A DNA stretch of 64,000 nucleotides from Cupriavidus sp. D384 (GCF_001652915.1 NZ_BBQI01000096.1:46837-110836), one strand, 5' to 3'. Counted from the stretch's first letter, positions 41,668 through 51,010 are shown. Made by a program: numbers and translations. The notes: a model not told the origin generated them from the letters alone.

Positions 41668-43272
41668 CTAGACCAGCTCCACCCCCGCCTGGCGCACCAC
41701 CTCCACCAGCGCTCCATCGCGCAGCAGCGCGGCCACGCGCTCGATCTCGTCGGTCATGTAGCGGTCCATGTCCAGAAATGGCACGTGCCCGCGCACGAAG
41801 CCGAACACGGCGCGGCCGGCTGGCGACAGGTGCTCGACGGCGCCCGCCAGTTCGGCGGCCTGGCAGGCGGCCAGCAGTTCCAGCGCCAGGATGTACTGGT
41901 TGTTGTCGAGGATGCGGCGCGCGTTGCGGGCCGAGATCAGGCCCATGCTGACCACGTCCTGGTTGTCGCCGTTCGACGGCACGCTCTGGATGCTGGCCGG
42001 GCTGCAGATGGTGCGGTTCTCGGCCACCAGTGCCGTGGCCGGGTACTGGGCGCCTGCGAAGCCACAAGACAGCCCTTCGTTGGCGGCGGCCAGGAACGCC
42101 GGCAGGCGGTTGTTCAGGTGCGGGCTCAGCAGCCGGTTCAGGCGGCGCTCGGCCATCACACCCAGTTGCGTGGCGGCGATAGCCAGGAAGTCCATCGCGA
42201 ATGCCACCTGCTGACCATGGAAATTGCCGCCATGGAACAACGAGTCATCGTCAAAGAACAGCGGATTGTCGTTCGATGAATTGAGTTCGCGCGTCACCAC
42301 GGTGGCGCAGTGGTCCAGCGTATCGCGCACGGCGCCCAGCACCTGCGGAATGCAGCGCAGCGTGTAGGCCTTCTGGATGAATACGCCAGTGCCGGTGTTC
42401 TTTTCGTCGCCGGCGCGCTGCTTCATCTCGGCGCTGAGCGTGTCGTGGCCGGCCAGCCGCGTCGAGCCGGCCAGCAGCGCGCGCAGGTTGGCGGCGGAGC
42501 TGACCTGGCCGGGGTGCGGCTTGGCGATGTCGTGGCCGTGTGCCATGAAGGCATCGGCCGATGCCGACAGGCCTTCGAGCGCCAGCGCCGCGATGGCTTC
42601 GGCCTGCCGGACCTGCGCACGCAACGTTTCCAGCAGCAGGCACGACACTCCGGTCATGGCCGATGTGCCATTGATCAGCGCCAGCCCTTCCTTGTACGCC
42701 AGTGTGACCGGCGCAATGCCATGCGCCTGCAGCACCTCCGCGGTGGGTGCCGTGCCGCCGTCGGCAGTCAGCACCTTGCCTTCACCGATCAGCGTGATGG
42801 CAACGTGCGACAGTGGCGCGAGGTCGCCACTGGCACCGAGCGACCCCACCTGCGGCACGGCCGGCGTGATGCCGGCCGCCAGGTACTTGAGCAGTTGCTC
42901 GATCACCACGGGACGCACCGCCGAATAGCCTCGCGACAACGCGTTGGCGCGCGCCACCATCATCGCCCGCACTTCATCGCGCGTGAACAACGGCCCCACC
43001 CCGGCGCAATGGCTGCGCAGCAGGTTTTCCTGCAAGGCGCGCCCATGCTCGATATCCACCCAGTTGTGGACGAGTTCGCCAAACCCGGTGGACACACCGT
43101 AGATCGGCACGTTGGTGGCGGCCACCTGCTCGAAGCGGGCGCGGGCGTCACGCACCTTGTCGAGCACGTCGGCCGGCACTTGCGCGGTCAACTTGCCATG
43201 GGCGATGGCGGCAACAGCATCGGGGCGCAGGTGATAGCCGTCGATGGCGGCGGGATGGGCGGCGTGGGGCAT
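41668..43272 (-). CDS. hutH: HAL/PAL/TAL-family ammonia-lyase, histidine-type by selectivity residues
   Basis: A 534-residue MIO-dependent lyase. The Ala-Ser-Gly that forms the cofactor is at 147-149 in VGSLGASGDLAPLSH, and Tyr59 is in YGVSTGFG. The substrate-selectivity pair is Ser87-His88, the form seen in histidine ammonia-lyases, whereas tyrosine lyases have His-Leu. The later SNGDNQDVVSMG differs from classical HutH, so an aromatic lyase or aminomutase is possible. No hutU, hutI or hutG is nearby, which is unusual for histidine degradation. Confidence 0.8.
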   Translation of the reverse strand: MPHAAHPAAIDGYHLRPDAVAAIAHGKLTAQVPADVLDKVRDARARFEQVAATNVPIYGVSTGFGELVHNWVDIEHGRALQENLLRSHCAGVGPLFTRDEVRAMMVARANALSRGYSAVRPVVIEQLLKYLAAGITPAVPQVGSLGASGDLAPLSHVAITLIGEGKVLTADGGTAPTAEVLQAHGIAPVTLAYKEGLALINGTSAMTGVSCLLLETLRAQVRQAEAIAALALEGLSASADAFMAHGHDIAKPHPGQVSSAANLRALLAGSTRLAGHDTLSAEMKQRAGDEKNTGTGVFIQKAYTLRCIPQVLGAVRDTLDHCATVVTRELNSSNDNPLFFDDDSLFHGGNFHGQQVAFAMDFLAIAATQLGVMAERRLNRLLSPHLNNRLPAFLAAANEGLSCGFAGAQYPATALVAENRTICSPASIQSVPSNGDNQDVVSMGLISARNARRILDNNQYILALELLAACQAAELAGAVEHLSPAGRAVFGFVRGHVPFLDMDRYMTDEIERVAALLRDGALVEVVRQAGVELV

Positions 43273-43302
43273 GGGTCGGGACGGTAGCTGTGGAAGCGCT
43301 TG

Positions 43303-43339
43303 CCCTTTCCCCCGCCGCTCTCCCACGCACGGGAAAGGG
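43303..43339. repeat. Inverted repeat upstream of the lyase
   Basis: CCCTTTCCC (43303-43311) and GGGAAAGGG (43331-43339) form a perfect 9-bp stem around 19 bases. It lies between the lyase start and dctD, next to a CTCCCCTCTCCC copy. Confidence 0.6.
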
Positions 43340-43374
43340 GCGCAAACCACCAGCGTCTGATATGCACTTGGGTT

Positions 43375-43386
43375 CTCCCCTCTCCC
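43375..43386. repeat. CTCCCCTCTCCC repeat, degenerate hairpin
   Basis: The 12-mer CTCCCCTCTCCC is identical to the left arm of the hairpin at 56557-56587; here the right arm has decayed. It lies in the 188-bp gap between the lyase and dctD. Confidence 0.6.
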
Positions 43387-43460
43387 GCATGGCGGCAGAA
43401 GGGCCTGGGAAGGGGGCCGGGCCTGAGTGTACCGAGCCCCGATTCGTCCCGCTGCAGCCG

Positions 43461-44792
43461 TTACAGTCCGTAGCGTTTGATCTTGTCGTAGAGCGTCGCC
43501 TTGCCCACCTGCAGCAGGTCGGCGGCCTGGCTCACGGCGCCGCCGGTGCGCGCAAGCGTATCGGCGATCACGGCGCGCTCGTAGCGCTCCATCCGCTCGC
43601 GCAGCGGGATCGATTCGTCGCCGCCTTCGGCCTTGCCGGCGTGGCCCCCTTCGGGCACGCCCAGCACTAGCCGGTCTGCCGCGTTGCGCAGTTCGCGCAC
43701 GTTGCCGGGCCACGGGCGCTGCATCAGTTGCTGACGCTGCATCTCGGACAGGATCGGCGCGGGCCGCTGGTAGCGCACGGCGGCCACCAGCATGAAGTGC
43801 TCGAACAGCGGCACGATGTCCTCGCGGCGCTCGCGCAATGGCGGCAGCGGAATCGTCACCACGTTGAGCCGGTACAGCAGATCCTGCCGGAACGTGCCCT
43901 GCGCCACCAGCGACTCCATGTCGCCCTTGGCGGCGGCGACGATCCGCACGTCGATCGGCAGTGACGCGTTCGAGCCCAGCCGCTCCAGCGTGCCTTCCTG
44001 CAGCACCCGCAGCAGTTTCACCTGCAGCGCCAGCGGCATGCTCTCGATCTCGTCCAGGAACAGCGTGCCACCCGACGCATGTTCGAGCTTGCCGATGCGG
44101 CGCTTGCCCGCACCGGTGAACGCGCCGGCCTCGTGGCCGAACATCTCGCTCTCGAAGATCGATTCCGGCACCGCGCCGCAGTTCAGCGCGATAAACGGCG
44201 CGTCGCGGCGCGTGGACAGCGCGTGCAGGCTGCGCGCCACCAGTTCCTTGCCGGTGCCGGTCTCGCCGTTGATCATCACCGGCACGTCGGTTTCGGCCAC
44301 GTTGGCGATCAGGTCGCGCACCTGCGCCATGGCGGGCGACCGTCCGATGATGCGCGTGCCCGCTGCCGGGCCGGCCAATTCGCGGCGCAGCGCCACGTTT
44401 TCCAGTTCCAGCGCGCGGCGTTCCAGCGCCCGGCGCACGGTGTCGGTCAGGCGGTCTGCGCCGAACGGCTTCTCGATGAAGTCGTAGGCGCCCTCGCGCA
44501 TCGCCTGCACCGCCATCGTAATATCGCCATGTCCGGTCACCAGGATCACCGGCAGCCCCGGCGCCACGTTGCGGCAGTGGTGCAGCAGGTCCAGGCCCGA
44601 CGCGCCGCCCAGGCGCACATCGGTCACCAGCACGCCCGGAAAGTCGGCGCTCAGGTGCGGCATCGCGGCCTCGGCCGATGGCAGCGCCAGCACCGCGAAG
44701 CCGGCCAGTTCCAGGCTCTGCGCGGTGGCCTGGCGCACCAGCGGTTCGTCTTCGACAAACAGCACGCGCAGTCCGTCTTGCATCGCAATCAT
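43461..44792 (-). CDS. dctD: C4-dicarboxylate response regulator DctD
   Basis: About 443 residues of an NtrC-type activator. The receiver domain has the phosphorylation Asp in VLVTDVRLGG (about residue 58) and Lys in DFIEKPFG. The AAA+ domain has GETGTGKE, the sigma-54 contact loop ESEMFGHEAGAFTGA, and LFLDEIESM. The C-terminal helix-turn-helix is VSQAADLLQVGKATLYDKIKRY. Phosphorylated by DctB, it should activate the sigma-54 promoter of dctA. The start at 44792 follows GAGG; an ATG at 44807 overlaps the dctB stop. Confidence 0.95.
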   Translation of the reverse strand: MIAMQDGLRVLFVEDEPLVRQATAQSLELAGFAVLALPSAEAAMPHLSADFPGVLVTDVRLGGASGLDLLHHCRNVAPGLPVILVTGHGDITMAVQAMREGAYDFIEKPFGADRLTDTVRRALERRALELENVALRRELAGPAAGTRIIGRSPAMAQVRDLIANVAETDVPVMINGETGTGKELVARSLHALSTRRDAPFIALNCGAVPESIFESEMFGHEAGAFTGAGKRRIGKLEHASGGTLFLDEIESMPLALQVKLLRVLQEGTLERLGSNASLPIDVRIVAAAKGDMESLVAQGTFRQDLLYRLNVVTIPLPPLRERREDIVPLFEHFMLVAAVRYQRPAPILSEMQRQQLMQRPWPGNVRELRNAADRLVLGVPEGGHAGKAEGGDESIPLRERMERYERAVIADTLARTGGAVSQAADLLQVGKATLYDKIKRYGL

Positions 44793-44806
44793 TTCGCTTT
44801 TCCTCA

Positions 44807-46816
44807 TCACGCCGCCACGGGCTGGCGCGCCCGCCGCAACGTCACCACAAACTCCGCGCCGCCGCCTTCGGCATTGCCGGCCACGAGCTGGCCGCCGAAT
44901 TCGCGCACGATCGACGACGAGATAGCCAGCCCGAGCCCCAGGCCCTGGCCGATTTCCTTGGTCGTATAGAACGGCTCGAACAGGCGCGGCAATGCATCCG
45001 GCGCAATCCCGGTGCCATTGTCGCGCACCGCGATGCGCACCTGCTCCTCGGTGGCGGCGACGCCGATTTCCACCCGGCCATCGGCCTTGCCTTCGGCGGC
45101 GATGGCGTCCAGCGCATTGCCCACCAGGTTCAGCAGCACCTGTTCGAGCTTCAGTTCGTCGGCCCAGACCGCCAGATCGGCGGCCTCGCCGTCCAGCCCG
45201 CGCACGCGCAGCATCACCTGGCCCAGGCGCGGGGCGATCAGCTGCAGCACGTGGTCGATGGCCGCCCGCACGCGCACGGCGTTGCGCCGCTGGCGCGCCT
45301 TGCCGGCGAACAGCTTGAGCTGGCCCGTGATCTTGCCCATGCGCTCGGTCAGGTCGGCGATGGCCGACAGGTTGCCCGTTGCCGCATCGAGCTGGCCGCG
45401 TTCCAGCAGCACGCGGGTGTTGTCTGAAAACGTGCGCAGCGCGGCCAGCGGCTGGTTCAGTTCGTGGGTGATGCCCGCCGCCATCTGGCCCAGCGCGGCC
45501 AGCTTGCTGGCCTGCACCAGTTCGTCCTGGGTCGCGCGCAGTTCGCCCTCGGCGCGCGTGCGCTCGGCCACCTCGCCTTCCAGCTGTTCGTTGATCGCCA
45601 TCAGGTCGGCGGTGCGCGCTTCGACGCGGCGCTCCAGTTCGTCGTAGGCGGCCTCCAGCAGGCGGCGGCTGTACAGCATGTCGCGGGCGCGCTGGCGGCG
45701 CTGGCGCAGGTTCACCAGCAGCAGGCAGATGCAGGCATATGCCAGCGCGGCGCCGATGGTCGCGCTGCGGGCATTGGCCAGCACCGGGTCGAGCGGCGCC
45801 ATCACCTGCATGTTCCAGCCCGCCGGCCCCACGGAGCGATTGATCTCCAGATAGCGGTCGCCACTGGCGTCGGGCAGCCCGAAGTGCAGTCCGGCGCCAT
45901 CCACGCCGTCTGGCGCGCCATCGCCGTCGCGCCGGTCGGTCGGCCCCACCCGCACCAGCCGTTGGCCGTCGGACAGCGTGTTGTCGGCCAGCCAGCGCAT
46001 GACGGGCGATGTCAGCGAGTGCATCGGCAGCGGCGTGACGTCCACGTCATGGTACTGGCGCGTGCGGTGCAGCTCGGCCTGCAGGTCGGGCGGCAATGGC
46101 CGCAGCGTGCGGTACTGCCAGCCCGGCACCGACGACAGGAAGATCACGCCATGGTCGTCGGACACCATCAGCGGCTCGCCCCGGCCCGAGCCGGCGCGCT
46201 GGAACCATTCCAGGTTCAGCTTCACCACCGTCACGCCGATCACCTTGCCGCCCGCCTCGATCGGCTGGGCGATGTAGTAGCCCGGCTCGTCGCTGGTGAC
46301 GCCAATGGCATAGAAGCGGCCCACCTCGCCACGCGAGGCCATCTGGAAGTACGGACGGAAGCGGTAGTCGGTGCCCACGAAGCTGCCCGGCTCGCCATGG
46401 TTGCTGGCGGCCAGCGCCAGGCCGTTCGCCGCGATCACGTAGGTGGCGGATGCCCGTGCGCGCCGGTTGACCTCCACCAGGTAGTCATTGACGGCGGCAA
46501 TGCGTGCCGGGTCTTGCGGCGACGCCAGCAGCGCACGCACGGACGGGTGCAGCGACACCAGCGCAGGCAGGAATTCGTAGCGGTCGAGCGTGGATTCGAG
46601 CGTGCCCGCGTACCGGTCCGCACGCATGGCGGTGGACTGCTGCAACGCGACGATGCCGCGCTGCACCGACAGCAGCCAGGTCAGCGTACACAGCACCAGC
46701 AGCCCGGCCAGCAGCGCAATGGCAAAGCCCCACCAGCGCGAACTGTTCTCCGGCGCATGCACGGAGTCAGGCGGTGCGGGGTCATGCACGGCAAGGAAAT
46801 CGTCGGAATGGGGCAT
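44807..46816 (-). CDS. dctB: C4-dicarboxylate sensor histidine kinase DctB
   Basis: About 669 residues. A first helix (about 28-50) is followed by a periplasmic double-PAS sensor (SFVGTDYRFRPYFQMASRGEVGRFYAIG), a second helix near 390, a coiled coil, and the kinase core with phosphorylated His in AAGITHELNQPLAAL. N, G1 and G2 boxes are NLVGNALDAIA, DNGTGI and GQGLGLGLAISSSIV. An in-frame ATG at 46945 directly after dctA would add 43 disordered residues; neither start has a good ribosome-binding site. Confidence 0.92.
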   Translation of the reverse strand: MPHSDDFLAVHDPAPPDSVHAPENSSRWWGFAIALLAGLLVLCTLTWLLSVQRGIVALQQSTAMRADRYAGTLESTLDRYEFLPALVSLHPSVRALLASPQDPARIAAVNDYLVEVNRRARASATYVIAANGLALAASNHGEPGSFVGTDYRFRPYFQMASRGEVGRFYAIGVTSDEPGYYIAQPIEAGGKVIGVTVVKLNLEWFQRAGSGRGEPLMVSDDHGVIFLSSVPGWQYRTLRPLPPDLQAELHRTRQYHDVDVTPLPMHSLTSPVMRWLADNTLSDGQRLVRVGPTDRRDGDGAPDGVDGAGLHFGLPDASGDRYLEINRSVGPAGWNMQVMAPLDPVLANARSATIGAALAYACICLLLVNLRQRRQRARDMLYSRRLLEAAYDELERRVEARTADLMAINEQLEGEVAERTRAEGELRATQDELVQASKLAALGQMAAGITHELNQPLAALRTFSDNTRVLLERGQLDAATGNLSAIADLTERMGKITGQLKLFAGKARQRRNAVRVRAAIDHVLQLIAPRLGQVMLRVRGLDGEAADLAVWADELKLEQVLLNLVGNALDAIAAEGKADGRVEIGVAATEEQVRIAVRDNGTGIAPDALPRLFEPFYTTKEIGQGLGLGLAISSSIVREFGGQLVAGNAEGGGAEFVVTLRRARQPVAA

Positions 46817-46946
46817 CGGCGCGCGCGAAAGCTCTGGCGCCGATGATACCCGCTGGCCGCCCGGGGGGGCTGCGGTGCCAGCGGGGGAATACGGAGCGGT
46901 GCCCGCGACGCCGTCCAGCGGGTCGCCGGGCACCTGCCCAGCCATG

Positions 46947-48236
46947 TCAGGCGCTGGCGTCGGCGAGTTCGACGCTGTCATCGCCACCACCACGCAGTAC
47001 GCGGTTCAGGCGGGCGCGGTCAAGCTCGCGTTCCCAGGCCGACACCACCACGGTGGCCACGCCGTTGCCGACGATGTTGGTCAGCGCGCGGCATTCGCTC
47101 ATGAAGCGGTCGATACCGAGGATCAGCACCATGCCGGCCACGGGGATGGTCGGCACCACGGCCAGCGTGGCCGCCAGCGTGATGAAGCCGGAACCGGTCA
47201 CGCCGCTGGCGCCCTTGGACGTCACCATTGCCACGGCCAGGATGGTCAGCTGCTGCATCAGCGTCAGTTCGATGTTCGTCGCCTGCGCGATGAAGATCAC
47301 GGCCATCGTCATGTAGATGTTGGTGCCGTCCAGGTTGAACGAGTAACCGGTAGGCACCACCAGGCCAACCACCGACTTCGAGCAGCCCAGCTTTTCCATC
47401 TTCTCCATCAGGTGCGGCAGCGCGGCTTCCGACGAACTGGTGCCCAGCACGATCAGCAGCTCTTCCTTGATGTACGCGACGAAGCGGATGATCGAGAAAC
47501 CGGTCAGGCGCGCCACGGTACCCAGCACCACCAGCACGAACACGATGGCGGTGAAGTAGAACGTGCCGATCAGCTTCAGCAGCGGAATCAGCGAGCCCAG
47601 GCCGTACTTGCCGATCGTGAAGGCCATGGCGCCGAACGCGCCGATCGGGGCCACCTTGGTGATCACGTGCACGATGTGGAAGAACACCTTCGACACCTGG
47701 TCAACCATGTCGTGGATGATCTGTGCGCGATCGCCGATGATGGCCAGGGCCGAGCCGAAGAACAGCGATACCAGCAGGATCTGCAGGATGTCGCCATTGG
47801 CGAACGCGCTGAAGATCGTGTCCGGGATGATGTGCATGAAGAACTCGACCGTGCTCTGGCCGTGGGCCTTCGACACGTACTGCGAGATCGTCTTGGTGTC
47901 CAGCGTGGCCGGATCGATGTTGAAGCCCACGCCGGGTTTCAGCGCGTGCGACGCCAGCAGGCCGATCAGCAGCGCGAACGTGGACACGATCTCGAAGTAG
48001 AGCAGCGCCTTGCCGCCCACGCGGCCAACCTTCTTCATGTCGCGCATGCCGGCAATGCCGGACACCACGGTACAGAAGATGATCGGGCCGATGATCATCT
48101 TGATCAGCTTGATGAACGCGTCGCCCAGCGGCTTCATTTCCACGCCGGTAGCCGGCGCGAAATGACCCAGCAGGATGCCCACGGCAATCGCGAACAGGAC
48201 CTGCACGTACAGGATCTTGTAAAAGGGTTTCCTCAT
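46947..48236 (-). CDS. dctA: C4-dicarboxylate:cation symporter DctA
   Basis: A 429-residue transporter of the DAACS family that imports succinate, fumarate and malate. Visible parts are IIGPIIFCTVVSGIAGM, the serine-rich hairpin LGTSSSEAALPHLMEKM, and the substrate-binding helices GYSFNLDGTNIYMTMAVIFIAQA and SKGASGVTGSGFITLAATL. The start follows GAGGAAG by five bases. It is the first gene of the dctA-dctB-dctD unit, 100 bp after a perfect sigma-54 promoter. Confidence 0.96.
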   Translation of the reverse strand: MRKPFYKILYVQVLFAIAVGILLGHFAPATGVEMKPLGDAFIKLIKMIIGPIIFCTVVSGIAGMRDMKKVGRVGGKALLYFEIVSTFALLIGLLASHALKPGVGFNIDPATLDTKTISQYVSKAHGQSTVEFFMHIIPDTIFSAFANGDILQILLVSLFFGSALAIIGDRAQIIHDMVDQVSKVFFHIVHVITKVAPIGAFGAMAFTIGKYGLGSLIPLLKLIGTFYFTAIVFVLVVLGTVARLTGFSIIRFVAYIKEELLIVLGTSSSEAALPHLMEKMEKLGCSKSVVGLVVPTGYSFNLDGTNIYMTMAVIFIAQATNIELTLMQQLTILAVAMVTSKGASGVTGSGFITLAATLAVVPTIPVAGMVLILGIDRFMSECRALTNIVGNGVATVVVSAWERELDRARLNRVLRGGGDDSVELADASA

Positions 48237-48337
48237 GATGTCTTCCTCGGTGTTTTGACCGGTGCCGGGCGCTCGGTAGGCGCCCACGTTGCACGCCTGG
48301 CCCGAAACCACGGGCGGCGCGTCTGGAAGTAACTATT

Positions 48338-48353
48338 TGCAACAGCCGTGCCA
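48338..48353 (-). promoter_or_regulatory. Sigma-54 promoter of dctA
   Basis: On the minus strand TGGCACGGCTGTTGCA fits the sigma-54 consensus exactly (GG and GC 10 bp apart), 102 bp before the dctA start. It differs from the promoter at 33206 by a single base in the spacer. Activation by DctD is expected. Confidence 0.93.
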
Positions 48354-48423
48354 CGGGCCATGGCGACGCCAAGTCATTGATTTGCAAGGAAAGTCTCTGC
48401 GGAAGGCCTGCGGATGGCTCCGG

Positions 48424-48443
48424 GATTCCGGAAATCCGGAATC
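48424..48443. promoter_or_regulatory. Candidate DctD enhancer site
   Basis: GATTCCGGAAATCCGGAATC is a perfect 8-bp inverted repeat with a 4-bp spacer, 71-90 bp upstream of the sigma-54 -24 element, the usual distance for an NtrC-family activator site. Related CCGGAATT-type dyads follow at 48451-48462 and 48567-48578. Confidence 0.55.
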
Positions 48444-48566
48444 GGTGCCTCCGGGAATTCGGACGCCTGCCGGCGAATTTCGGCCCGAAAAGTGCCGCGA
48501 TCGCCATCCGGAGGACCATTTCCGGCGGCCAGGGCACCGGCCGGCCGGCCCGGCGCATCGGGATTT

Positions 48567-48578
48567 CCGGAATTCCGG
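48567..48578. promoter_or_regulatory. Second palindrome in the dctA upstream region
   Basis: CCGGAATTCCGG is a perfect 12-bp palindrome about 225 bp upstream of the sigma-54 promoter and 40 bp before the -10 box of the divergent ferredoxin gene. It may serve either gene. Confidence 0.4.
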
Positions 48579-48614
48579 GCAGCGCCGCCGCGCGGAACGG
48601 GGGGCGCGACCACG

Positions 48615-48620
48615 TATAAT
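48615..48620 (+). promoter_or_regulatory. -10 element for the ferredoxin gene
   Basis: A perfect TATAAT in CACGTATAATTCC, 77 bp before the ferredoxin start, without a recognisable -35 hexamer. Confidence 0.45.
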
Positions 48621-48696
48621 TCCGAGCTTCCTAGATTCATGCCGCGCCAGCCGCCCGCATTACCGGGTCTGGCGCCACGCAGTCCAGTTCGCCGCC

Positions 48697-49017
48697 ATGA
48701 GCAGCTTCTACAAACACCACGTTTTCTTCTGCCTGAACCAGCGCGACGACGGCAAGGCCTGCTGCGCCGACCACAATGCCAAGGCGATGCAGGAATACGC
48801 CAAGAAGCGCTGCAAGGAGCTGGGCATCTCCGGCGCCGAAGGCCGCGTGCGCATCAACAAGGCCGGCTGCCTGAACCGTTGTGAACTCGGGCCGGTGCTG
48901 GTGGTCTACCCCGAGGCCGTCTGGTACACCTTCGTCGACGAGCAGGACATCGACGAGATCATCGACAGCCATCTGATTCACGGCAAACCCGTTGAACGCC
49001 TGATGGTCGATCGCTGA
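48697..49017 (+). CDS. Thioredoxin-like [2Fe-2S] ferredoxin
   Basis: 106 residues of the thioredoxin-fold ferredoxin family. Likely cluster cysteines are in HHVFFCLNQRDDGKACC near the start and GCLNRCELGPVLVVYPEAVWY in the middle. The redox partner is unknown. The short intergenic start at 48697 is preferred because the open frame upstream is GC-rich without family similarity. It is divergent from dctA. Confidence 0.87.
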   Translation: MSSFYKHHVFFCLNQRDDGKACCADHNAKAMQEYAKKRCKELGISGAEGRVRINKAGCLNRCELGPVLVVYPEAVWYTFVDEQDIDEIIDSHLIHGKPVERLMVDR

Positions 49018-49038
49018 TCCGGTACCCGCCGGGCCGCG

Positions 49039-49061
49039 CCGGGCCTGATGCCCGGTTTTTT
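49039..49061 (+). terminator. Terminator of the ferredoxin gene
   Basis: CCGGGC and GCCCGG form a stem with a five-base loop followed by six T, 22 bp after the stop. Confidence 0.82.
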
Positions 49062-49116
49062 GTTGTGCTGCTTTTGACGTGCTGTTTTTGTCGCCGTATT
49101 TTCCTGCTCCCTCGCC

Positions 49117-49761
49117 ATGAACGCGCATACCCAGGTCACCACCATCGCCGGCCCCGTCGGCGCCATCGACATCTCGATCGATCTGCCGCAGAACGAGCCG
49201 GTGCGTGGCCTGGCGCTGGTGGCACACCCCCACCCCCTGTTTGCCGGCACCAAGGACAACAAGGTGGCGCAGACGCTGGCGCGCACGTTCGTCGCGCTGG
49301 GCTACGCCACGGTGCGGCCGAACTTCCGCGGCGTGGGCGGCACGGCCGGCGAGCATGACCAGGGCATCGGAGAGCAGGACGACCTGCTGGCCGTGATCGA
49401 CTGGATGCGCACGCAGACCGCGTGGTCGCCCGAGGTGGCCGCGCTGCCGCTGGCGCTGGGCGGCTTCTCGTTCGGCAGCTTCGTGCAGACGCACGTGGCG
49501 CGCCGCCTGGCCGAAGCGGGCACGCCCGCGCAGCGGCTGGTGCTGGTGGGCACGGCCACCAGCCGCTGGGAAGTGGCTGCCGTGCCGGCCGACACCATCG
49601 TGATCCATGGCGAACAGGACGACACCGTGCCGCTGTCCAGCGTGCTGGACTGGGCCCGTCCGCAGGAACTGCCGGTCATCGTCATTCCTGGCGCCGACCA
49701 CTTTTTTCACCGCAAGCTGCACCTGATCAAGCAGCTTGTCGTCAACGCGTGGGAACGGTGA
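49117..49761 (+). CDS. Alpha/beta hydrolase
   Basis: 214 residues of the short bacterial hydrolase type. The oxyanion-hole motif is AHPHPLFAGTKDNKV. The nucleophile Ser is in GGFSFGSF, the Asp in IHGEQDDTVPL, and the His in PGADHFFHRKL. The substrate is unknown. It directly precedes dacC, which starts 44 bp after its stop. Confidence 0.88.
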   Translation: MNAHTQVTTIAGPVGAIDISIDLPQNEPVRGLALVAHPHPLFAGTKDNKVAQTLARTFVALGYATVRPNFRGVGGTAGEHDQGIGEQDDLLAVIDWMRTQTAWSPEVAALPLALGGFSFGSFVQTHVARRLAEAGTPAQRLVLVGTATSRWEVAAVPADTIVIHGEQDDTVPLSSVLDWARPQELPVIVIPGADHFFHRKLHLIKQLVVNAWER

Positions 49762-49804
49762 ACCGTCCCGTCCGCGCCATCCCTTTATTGTTGGAACACT
49801 ACCC

Positions 49805-51010
49805 ATGCTGAACAGAGCCACGCCGCATTTCGCATCCGCCCTTGCTCCCGTCGCCGTAGCCGCGACGCTTGCCACCGTGCTTGCCGCCGCCCCCGCCGCC
49901 GTCCTGGCACAAGGCGTGCCGATGCCGCAGGTGGCCGCCAAGTCGTGGATGCTGTACGACGTGACCAGTGGCCAGGCCCTGGCGTCGCAAAATGCCGACC
50001 TGCGCATCGAGCCTGCGTCGCTGACCAAGCTGATGACCGCCTACCTGGTATTCGAGGCGCTCAAGGAAAAGCGCCTGACGCTGGACCAGACCATCACGCC
50101 GACCGAGATCGTGCGCAAGGTCAAAAGCGATGAGTCGCGCATGTTCATCGAGGCCGGCAAGCCGGTCAGCGTGAACGACCTGCTGATGGGCCTGATCGTG
50201 CAGTCGGGCAACGACGCCTCGCTGGCGCTGGCCGAGGCCGTGGGCGGCTCCGAAGACGGCTTCGTCGCGATGATGAACCGCGAGGCCCAGCGCATGGGCA
50301 TGAAGGGCACGCATTTCACGAACACCGATGGCGTGCCCGATCCGAATCACTACACCACGGCTGTCGACCTGGCCACGCTGTCCACGCGCCTGATCAAGGA
50401 CTTCCCCGAGTACTACGGAATGTACTCGCAGAAGGAGTTCACCTATAACAAGATCAGGCAGCCCAACCGCAACCGCCTGCTGTACATCGACCCGACCGTG
50501 GACGGCCTGAAGACCGGCCATACGAAGTCCGCCGGCTACTGCCTGATCTCGTCGGCCCAGCGCCCGCTGGCCAATGTGCCGAATGGCTCGCGCCGCCTGG
50601 TGTCGATCGTGATCGGCACGGCCACCGAGCAGATCCGCACCCAGGAAAGCCTGAAGATCCTGAACTACGGCTTCCAGTTCTTCGACACGCTGCGCCTGTA
50701 CGACAAGGGCCAGGTCCTGGCAACGCCCGACATCTACAAGGGCAAGGCCAGCACCGTGAAGATCGGCGTCGCCAACGAGACGTTCGTGACGGTGCCCAAG
50801 GGCACGGGCGGCCGCCTGAAGCCGGTGCTGGAGCGCCAGGAACTGCTGATCGCCCCCATCGCCGCGGGCCAGCAGGTGGGCACGGTCAAGCTGATGGACG
50901 GCAACAACAAGGTGGGCGAGTTCCCGGTGGTGGCACTGGAGGAAGTGCCGGAGGCCGGCTTCTTCGGCCGCCTGTGGGATACGATCCGCCTCTGGTTCAA
51001 GCGCAAGTAA
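49805..51010 (+). CDS. dacC: D-alanyl-D-alanine carboxypeptidase (penicillin-binding protein 5/6 family)
   Basis: 401 residues. The signal peptide ends near AVLAQ (about 36). The penicillin-binding motifs are in order: SLTK (Ser72, Lys75), SGN (134-136), and KTG (236-238). The C-terminal domain ends in the amphipathic anchor FFGRLWDTIRLWFKRK, which holds it to the membrane. It removes the terminal D-Ala from peptidoglycan stem peptides. Which dac paralogue it is cannot be fixed. It is followed by ybeD. Confidence 0.93.
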   Translation: MLNRATPHFASALAPVAVAATLATVLAAAPAAVLAQGVPMPQVAAKSWMLYDVTSGQALASQNADLRIEPASLTKLMTAYLVFEALKEKRLTLDQTITPTEIVRKVKSDESRMFIEAGKPVSVNDLLMGLIVQSGNDASLALAEAVGGSEDGFVAMMNREAQRMGMKGTHFTNTDGVPDPNHYTTAVDLATLSTRLIKDFPEYYGMYSQKEFTYNKIRQPNRNRLLYIDPTVDGLKTGHTKSAGYCLISSAQRPLANVPNGSRRLVSIVIGTATEQIRTQESLKILNYGFQFFDTLRLYDKGQVLATPDIYKGKASTVKIGVANETFVTVPKGTGGRLKPVLERQELLIAPIAAGQQVGTVKLMDGNNKVGEFPVVALEEVPEAGFFGRLWDTIRLWFKRK

